A stretch of 64,000 nt of DNA, from positions 186,001-250,000 of the forward strand of contig NZ_LAKD02000049.1 of the NCBI RefSeq assembly GCF_000968685.2. The letters run 5' to 3'. Numbering within the stretch: the first letter of the stretch is position 1; each line of letters opens with the position of its first letter. This document shows positions 59,349-64,000 of the stretch, piece by piece. A program made the position numbers and the translations under genes. This stretch comes from Streptomyces antioxidans. GTDB taxonomy: Bacteria > Actinomycetota > Actinomycetes > Streptomycetales > Streptomycetaceae. The notes under the pieces are model-generated. The model worked only from the letters and a program-made list of their open reading frames with translations. It did not search any database and was not told where the DNA came from.

Positions 59349-59363
59349 TGTTGCTTTGCAACA
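59349..59363. other. TGTTGC-TTT-GCAACA hairpin
   Basis: A perfect 6-bp stem with a three-T loop, between the excisionase-like and recombinase genes. It could be a weak terminator or an operator. Confidence 0.35.
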
Positions 59364-59427
59364 GTGTGACCTATCTTCGGTAAGCTTGGTGTGGTAAGGG
59401 GGTCGGCTAGGTCAAGGAGTCCAGGGC

Positions 59428-60411
59428 ATGCCTCGGCTATATGGGTTCGACGACATGGCGCACGAGAGGGTGCGCGAGAGCGAGGCCGCGCCCTTGCGGC
59501 AGGCCGCTAGCCGTCGCTACCAGAAGCAGACCCTTGAGGCGATCACCGAGTGGATGAACGCTGAGGGCTATCGGACAACCCGAGGAGGTCTCTGGCGGCC
59601 GTCTGTCTTGGCGAATGTCCTCGACCACCCAGCGACCGCCGGGTTGGTTGAGGACGCGGACGGCAACCTCGTGGATTCAGGGGGACCGCGAATCATCCCG
59701 CCCAAGGTGTTCAAGGCCATCCGGGCCCTGCGGCCGAAGAACGATCCGACCCATCGTCGGGCTGAACAGCGTGAGTACCTGATGCCGGGCGAACTTGCCG
59801 ATTGCGGCCTGTGCGGCGGCGTGGTCGGCTCATCCCCCGCGAATAGTGGGAGCCGGGGGTATCGCTGTCTCCCAAACAGGCCGCAACACCCGGGCGGCTG
59901 CGGCAAGGTCCGCATCAATGCTGATCTGTTCGAGACCTACGTCGCTGAGCATGTACTGGCTGAGCTGGCCAAGCCGGAGGTCAGTGCCCTGATCGGGCAG
60001 GCGCGTGACGAGATCCTGGCAGAGGCATCCGAGCTTCGTGCCCAGGTGAAGGCTGACAAGGCGCGGCAGAACGAGCTCGGTGAGAGCTACGCTCGCTCGC
60101 CGGAGCTATCCCTGAGCGCCTTCCGAGCGGCTGACAAGCAGTTGACCCATCAGATCCGGAAGAATGCCGTTCAGGCCCGCTTCCTCGAGCAGGTTCAGCA
60201 CGTGCCGGTGGGGGACGTACCGGACCTGGTCCGGTGGTGGAAGCATGCCCCGCTGGCATCGAAGCAGGGTGTGCTGACCCTCACGCTGGAGCGGATTACG
60301 GTCTATCCGGCTGCCGCACGAGGGTCGCGCACCGTAGACGGGGATCGCGTTGCGCTGACGTGGCGGAAGTGGAACCCCTCTCAACGGGATACCGCCGTCA
60401 CCGCAGGGTGA
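59428..60411 (+). CDS. Serine recombinase fragment without catalytic domain
   Basis: 327 residues. The N-terminus matches the Recombinase domain of large serine integrases (MNAEGYRTTRGGLWRPSVLA, then VLDHPATAGLVEDADGNLV). A zinc-ribbon with Cys pairs follows (DCGLCGG, YRCLPNRPQHPGGCG), then a coiled coil. The resolvase domain with the catalytic Ser, normally about 150 residues before this, is missing. AAGGAG stands 8 bases before the ATG at 59428, so the fragment may still be translated. It is either a decayed integrase or a stand-alone DNA-binding protein. The end overlaps the convergent P450 by 14 bases. Confidence 0.75.
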   Translation: MPRLYGFDDMAHERVRESEAAPLRQAASRRYQKQTLEAITEWMNAEGYRTTRGGLWRPSVLANVLDHPATAGLVEDADGNLVDSGGPRIIPPKVFKAIRALRPKNDPTHRRAEQREYLMPGELADCGLCGGVVGSSPANSGSRGYRCLPNRPQHPGGCGKVRINADLFETYVAEHVLAELAKPEVSALIGQARDEILAEASELRAQVKADKARQNELGESYARSPELSLSAFRAADKQLTHQIRKNAVQARFLEQVQHVPVGDVPDLVRWWKHAPLASKQGVLTLTLERITVYPAAARGSRTVDGDRVALTWRKWNPSQRDTAVTAG

Positions 60412-61592
60412 GAGGGACCGCCTTGAGCGCGCGTGAGCGGAACGAGGCACGCCACTGCAACTGCTGAGGAGGAACGGCGAGATCCAACCGGGGGAACCGG
60501 TGAAGCAACGTATGGAGGGCGATTTGGGTCTCCATGCGAGCCAGCGGGGCACCGAGGCAGTAGTGCATTCCCTGTCCGAGGGCCAGGTGGGCCTTGTCCT
60601 CGCGGTGAATGTCGAACTCGTCTGGTGAGGGGTACCGCTTGGGATCCCTGTGGGCGGAGGCCAGGCAGAGCATGACGGTGGCCCCGCGGGGATTTGCGTG
60701 CCGCCGATCTCTATGGGTTCGGTGGGGAAGCGCCTGATGGCCATCTGATTGGGGTGGGCGTATCGCAGCAGTTCCTCAACGGCTTCGGGGAGCAGGCCGG
60801 GCTTAGTGCGTAGCTCTGCGACCTGTTCCGGATGCTGGAGAAGGGTGACCAGTCCGGCGCTGATCAGGTGCTGGGCGTTTTCGCTCCCAGCCATGAGGAG
60901 CAAGAAGGCCAGGGAGACGAGCTCGTTTTCCGTGAGCTGATCGCCTTCGTCTCGCACGGCGATGAGCGCCGAGAGCATGTCGTCGCCTAGGGCGGCCCGT
61001 CGGGCGGCGACGAGGTCCAGGAGGAAGGTGTGGATGTTCTCCACAGCCTCTTTGATCTGGCGGGGGCTTTCGGGGGTGAGCATGTTGCTCACCCATGTGG
61101 AGAAGCGGCGCCGGTCGGCCTCGGGCACCGCGAGCAGGTCGCCGATCACCACGAGCGGTAGGGGGAGTGAGAAGGCCGAGACGAGGTCTCCGCCCCCTTG
61201 CCTGGCCAGGTCATCCGCGAGACGGTCGGCCGCGGCCTGGACGCTTCCGCGCAAGCTCTCACCCGCCGAGCGGTGAACGCCTTCGACACCAGGCGACGCA
61301 GTCGCTGATGGTCTTCGGGATCGGTGTTGAGGAGGTTGGCGTCCAGGGCTGGCGGGAGGGAGAAGCCTTTGTACCCGGTGCCGGAGTCTCGCTTGTTCAC
61401 TGACAGGCGCGGATCGGCAAGCCCGGCGCGTACGTCCTCTTCTCGGAGTACGAGCCAGATCGGTGAGCCGTCCGGGAGCGCGACGCGGTGTACGGCGCTT
61501 TCCTCGCGAAGCTGTGCGTACCTCGGATAGGGGTTGTCGAGGAAGGCAGCGTCGAAGGGCTGAGGGAGGTGTCCTTCCGGGACGCGGGTCAT
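60398..61592 (-). pseudogene. Cytochrome P450 with two frameshifts
   Basis: Three reading frames together give one P450 of about 400 residues. Frame 1 runs from the ATG at 61592 (MTRVPEGHLPQPFDAAFLDN) to SKAFTARRV. A one-base deletion near 61260 shifts to the frame that starts ESLRGSVQAAADRLADDLA and holds LLMAGSENAQHLI and EELLRYAHPNQM. A second one-base deletion in a G run near 60682-60685 shifts to MLCLASAHRDPKRYPSPDEF with the heme loop LGQGMHYCLGAPLAR. All P450 landmarks remain, though the I-helix lacks the usual Thr-Thr. The start overlaps the upstream membrane-protein stop (ATGA). Confidence 0.82.
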
Positions 61593-62782
61593 CACGTGGG
61601 CTCCTGTGTGGTCGGGCGGCGGTGCGATGTACGGGTGAGGACGGCCGCGACGGTGGGTGAGACGTCGACGGCGCGGGCGACCTTGCGCTGGAATGTGATC
61701 TCGGCAGCGAGGTCCTGCGGCCCGGCTTCAAGTGGAGAATTCGGGTACTCCACCGGCCGAATTCCTCGGTCCTTCGCCTGCATTGCTGCTGCGAGCTGGG
61801 CGGCTTCAACTGTCGCGGCAAGGTCTTCGTCCCGGAGGCCAGCAGCCACGGCCTGCTGTCGGGCTTCTTCAGCGACAGCGGGCGTCATCCAGGTGCGTAG
61901 TCTCCACTGGGCATCTCGGATCTCCACCACGAGTCGATACAGCCGGGTCCGTATATCGACGTCGCCAGGATCGAGTACAACATCTGGTGCGTGCGACGTC
62001 ACCTTCGCGTGCAGGGGAGCGAGTTGGCGATAGGCCCGGCGGTAGTCGATCCATGCCCATATCTTGGTAACGTGGCGTCCCCAGTCCGGGATCGTCCAAC
62101 CGATGGTCTTGCTGACGGTGGAGAGTGCGACACCGATCTGAGCCGCTGGTTCCCACCTGTGTCCGGTGGTCTCAAGCAGACCAGCGATGACATCTGCGAA
62201 ACGGGACACTATGTAGGCAAGGGAAAGCGGCAGAGACAGCGCGATCAACATAAGTCCTCGCCGAAGCCAAGGAGTCGGGGCGACCTTGGCATAGCGCCAG
62301 CCAAGAATTCCCACATCGATCTGATTCACCGTGTGACCCGTCAGGTAAACGATCATGTAGGTGGGATAGTACCGGGCATTGGTGACTGCGAAGTCGTCAG
62401 GGCGTTCACCAAAGCTCGACGCCGCGCAAAACAGCGTCACCATGGTGACCAGGGTGAGAGCGAGAAATACGAGGCGCGGCACCGATTTTCGCCAGGCGAT
62501 GTGTCGTTCGTGGCTCAGGTGGAGCAGTACAAGTTGCTGGCAGGCAGCTGACAGGATGACAGTGCTTTGCGACAGCAGTCCCGACAGGTTGACGATGCTG
62601 GTTGCCTGACTGATTTCCACCCAGACTGGTGGGGTGGAGATGGTGAATGTGATGGTCAGGAAGAAGAAGTTGCCGAGCAACGCGAGCTGTGTGGGGGACC
62701 GGTCCGTGCGAAGGACTCTTAGCTTGTAGAAGAAGGCGAGCAGCGATATCGCAGCGGCTGAGGGGTATAAGTAGTTATTCAC
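61592..62782 (-). CDS. MAB_1171c-type (DUF6545-like) membrane protein
   Basis: 396 residues from a GTG at 62782. Six or seven hydrophobic segments fill the first 225 residues (ALLGNFFFLTITFTISTPPV, LVFLALTLVTMVTLFCAASS, RGLMLIALSLPLSLAYIVSR), then a long cytoplasmic region with RLYRLVVEIRDAQWRLRTWM. Streptomyces proteins named MAB_1171c family putative transporter have this layout and usually lie beside ImmA-type peptidase genes; transport has not been shown. The GTG overlaps the end of the ImmA gene by 8 bases. Confidence 0.8.
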   Translation of the reverse strand: MNNYLYPSAAAISLLAFFYKLRVLRTDRSPTQLALLGNFFFLTITFTISTPPVWVEISQATSIVNLSGLLSQSTVILSAACQQLVLLHLSHERHIAWRKSVPRLVFLALTLVTMVTLFCAASSFGERPDDFAVTNARYYPTYMIVYLTGHTVNQIDVGILGWRYAKVAPTPWLRRGLMLIALSLPLSLAYIVSRFADVIAGLLETTGHRWEPAAQIGVALSTVSKTIGWTIPDWGRHVTKIWAWIDYRRAYRQLAPLHAKVTSHAPDVVLDPGDVDIRTRLYRLVVEIRDAQWRLRTWMTPAVAEEARQQAVAAGLRDEDLAATVEAAQLAAAMQAKDRGIRPVEYPNSPLEAGPQDLAAEITFQRKVARAVDVSPTVAAVLTRTSHRRPTTQEPT

Positions 62783-63338
62783 TTCTGTCTCGTTGAATGG
62801 GTTTCTCCAGGGCGGACAGTCGTGCCACCAGTTCTTCTGCCTCTGGAGGGATGTCCCACGTGCTCTCGACGGCCCAGGTGCTGATACGTCGACCGATGAT
62901 CGACCCGACGTATTCGGCTTCCTGCTCGGCCTCTGAGTTTGAATGGTCGCGGCCGAGTACGCGTCGGACCAGATCCGGGTCGAGCGAGGGCAGGAGAAGC
63001 CGGGAGGCTTCAGGGGTCATCACGGGCGTAGTCTCGTGATCGCATATAAAGTGCCCCAACTCATGGAGCATCACCTGGTGCTGATGCACTGGGGCGAGAC
63101 GATCCTCAACCACGATGAAGTCTCGGTCATCGGCAGATACCAACAGGCCGTCGGGGCTGCCGCGGGGGAGCGTGAGGGGAATGACATGGATCGGACGGCC
63201 GTACAAGCGACCGAGCCGGGCGCATAGATCCTCAACGGTGAGGTGCTGATCACCGGTTAGGCCGATGGCTCGTACCCGCTCTTCGCATCGCCTTTGTAAG
63301 TTGGTGGGGAGGAGGCGGTATGAGGACCCGCGGAACAC
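62775..63338 (-). CDS. ImmA/IrrE-family metallopeptidase-like protein
   Basis: About 187 residues. The zinc motif is QVMLHELGHFICDHE (HExxH plus a further His). LTVEDLCARLGRLYGRPIHV and LPRGSPDGLLV precede it, the usual ImmA layout. The C-terminal helix holds EAEQEAEYVGSIIGRR. The start is a problem: the only NTG codon in frame before the conserved part is the GTG at 63338, which lies inside CRISPR repeat 1, immediately after a G run. No XRE regulator, the normal partner, is upstream. The gene may have lost its original 5' end. Confidence 0.8.
   Translation of the reverse strand: MFRGSSYRLLPTNLQRRCEERVRAIGLTGDQHLTVEDLCARLGRLYGRPIHVIPLTLPRGSPDGLLVSADDRDFIVVEDRLAPVHQHQVMLHELGHFICDHETTPVMTPEASRLLLPSLDPDLVRRVLGRDHSNSEAEQEAEYVGSIIGRRISTWAVESTWDIPPEAEELVARLSALEKPIQRDRSE
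63300..63314 (-). repeat. Degenerate half repeat at the CRISPR trailer end
   Basis: Fifteen bases match the first half of the CRISPR repeat (minus strand), with one mismatch at its first base. Only 16 bases separate it from repeat 1, half a spacer. The segment also codes for part of the ImmA N-terminus. Confidence 0.5.
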
Positions 63339-64000
63339 CCCCGCGTCGGCGGGGAGGACCGTAGCCGTGTCAGCGTCAGATCCCGTCCGAGTGGAACACC
63401 CCCACGTTGGTGGGGAGGGCCCCGCGACTATGGGTGCTCTGTTCTGGCACGGCGGAGCACCCCCCCCGCGTCGGCGGGGAGGACTAGACGGTGCCCGCCC
63501 ATTCGCGTTTGCGCTCCGGAACACCCCCACGTTGGTGGGGAGGACGAGACGGAGGAGACCGAGACCGTCATGGAGGGCGGAACACCCCCACGTTGGTGGG
63601 GAGGACTCGTGCTGGTCGTCCCAGAACTTCTCGAACTTCGGAACACCCCACGTTGGTGGGGAGGACGGCGGAAGGTCGAAGCCGCCACCGCGGGCAGGCG
63701 GAACACCGCCACGTTGGTGGGGAGGACGGCTTGGCCCGGTTCATCAGGGAGAGTGAACTCGGAACACCCCCATGTTGGTGGGGAGGAAGTGCGAGGCTGA
63801 CCCGTGCCCGGGGGTTCCGGCGGAACACCCCCACGTTGGTGGGGAGGACACCACGGGCGAGGCGTACCGACCGGGCAGCAACGGAACACCCCCACGTTGG
63901 TGGGGAGGACTCTGTGCATGGAGCCGACCATGACGACCAGAACGGAACACCCCCATGTTGGTGGGGAGGACGGGGCGTCCGACTTCCACGCGGGATCGGC
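63331..64000 (-). CRISPR. Type I-E CRISPR array, trailer end, continues past the window
   Basis: Eleven repeats begin at 63331, 63392, 63453, 63517, 63578, 63639, 63699, 63760, 63821, 63882 and 63943, with ten complete spacers of exactly 32 bases. Repeats are 29 bases; repeat 3 has three extra C and repeat 6 lacks one. On the minus strand each repeat ends in GTGTTCCG, the expected crRNA 5' handle for I-E, so transcription runs toward lower coordinates and the leader lies beyond 64000. Repeats 1 and 3 have CGC/GCG in place of CAC/GTG in the stem. A partial spacer fills 63972-64000. No cas gene is in the window. Confidence 0.97.

Noticed and set aside
63265..63989. Several frames crossing the CRISPR array on both strands
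   Set aside because: Their periodic EHPHVGGED and PPTWGCS words are translations of repeats and spacers; only the ImmA 5' end is plausible.
63331..64000. Array read on the plus strand
   Set aside because: The GTGTTCCG handle and the decayed terminal repeat at the low-coordinate end both place the leader beyond 64000, so the array reads on the minus strand.

Overview
The window is high-GC actinomycete chromosomal DNA, almost certainly Streptomyces. The signs are strong G/C third-position bias, many ATGA/GTGA stop-start overlaps, GTG starts, a complete pca operon in the streptomycete order I-J-F-H-G-B-L, a conservon (cvnABCD plus two P450s), and LacI-controlled sugar ABC operons with twin-arginine or lipoprotein signals.

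Layout. 1-3621: the 3' end of an FCD-type GntR regulator and an ABC sugar importer (permease, permease, binding protein). 3739-11546: the beta-ketoadipate (protocatechuate) operon pcaIJFHGBL on the minus strand with a divergent MarR regulator (PcaV-like) and two candidate operators. 12053-21495: accessory metabolism and regulation (PrmC-like methyltransferase, GlxA-type AraC regulator with divergent MDR oxidoreductase, SDR, cupin-MFS pair with divergent TetR, a large unknown protein). 21524-28563: a GH3 glycosidase operon with its ABC importer and LacI regulator. 28723-31802: assimilatory nitrite reductase nirBD with a possible GlnR box. 31884-37525: the conservon. 37639-39817: a two-component system whose promoter carries three copies of a 16-nt repeat. 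39986-46043: small proteins (a secreted KPGKP protein, a maltokinase-cap-like protein, a TIGR04222 protein with a His/Gly tail, a cupin, CutA, SanA-like, DUF6247-like, adenosine deaminase). 46343-56247: a collagen-like CbiX chelatase, dgt, an FAD reductase, dnaG, a primary-type sigma factor, an FGGY kinase and a YtxH-like membrane protein. 56494-56892: two tRNA-Asn genes and one CAT-anticodon tRNA.

The last 7 kb (56893-64000) is an accessory region. It appears integrated beside the CAT tRNA: a tyrosine integrase and divergent excisionase-like gene, a serine recombinase that lacks its catalytic domain but has its own ribosome-binding site, and a tightly coupled minus-strand operon of ImmA-type peptidase, MAB_1171c-type membrane protein and cytochrome P450. 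The P450 reading frame is broken by two apparent single-base deletions. The only usual start codon for the ImmA gene lies inside the trailer-end repeat of a type I-E CRISPR array that runs off the window. No cas gene is visible.

Two features cut across the window. One is a family of roughly 190-200-bp palindromic elements with about 20-bp terminal inverted repeats, found at 3' ends of genes. The other is in-frame short tandem repeats at the ends or linkers of many otherwise ordinary proteins (GH3, CvnD, CYP157-like P450, histidine kinase, CbiX, Dgt, DnaG, sigma factor, FGGY kinase).

All functional calls come from reading the sequence and recalling families; no database search was made.
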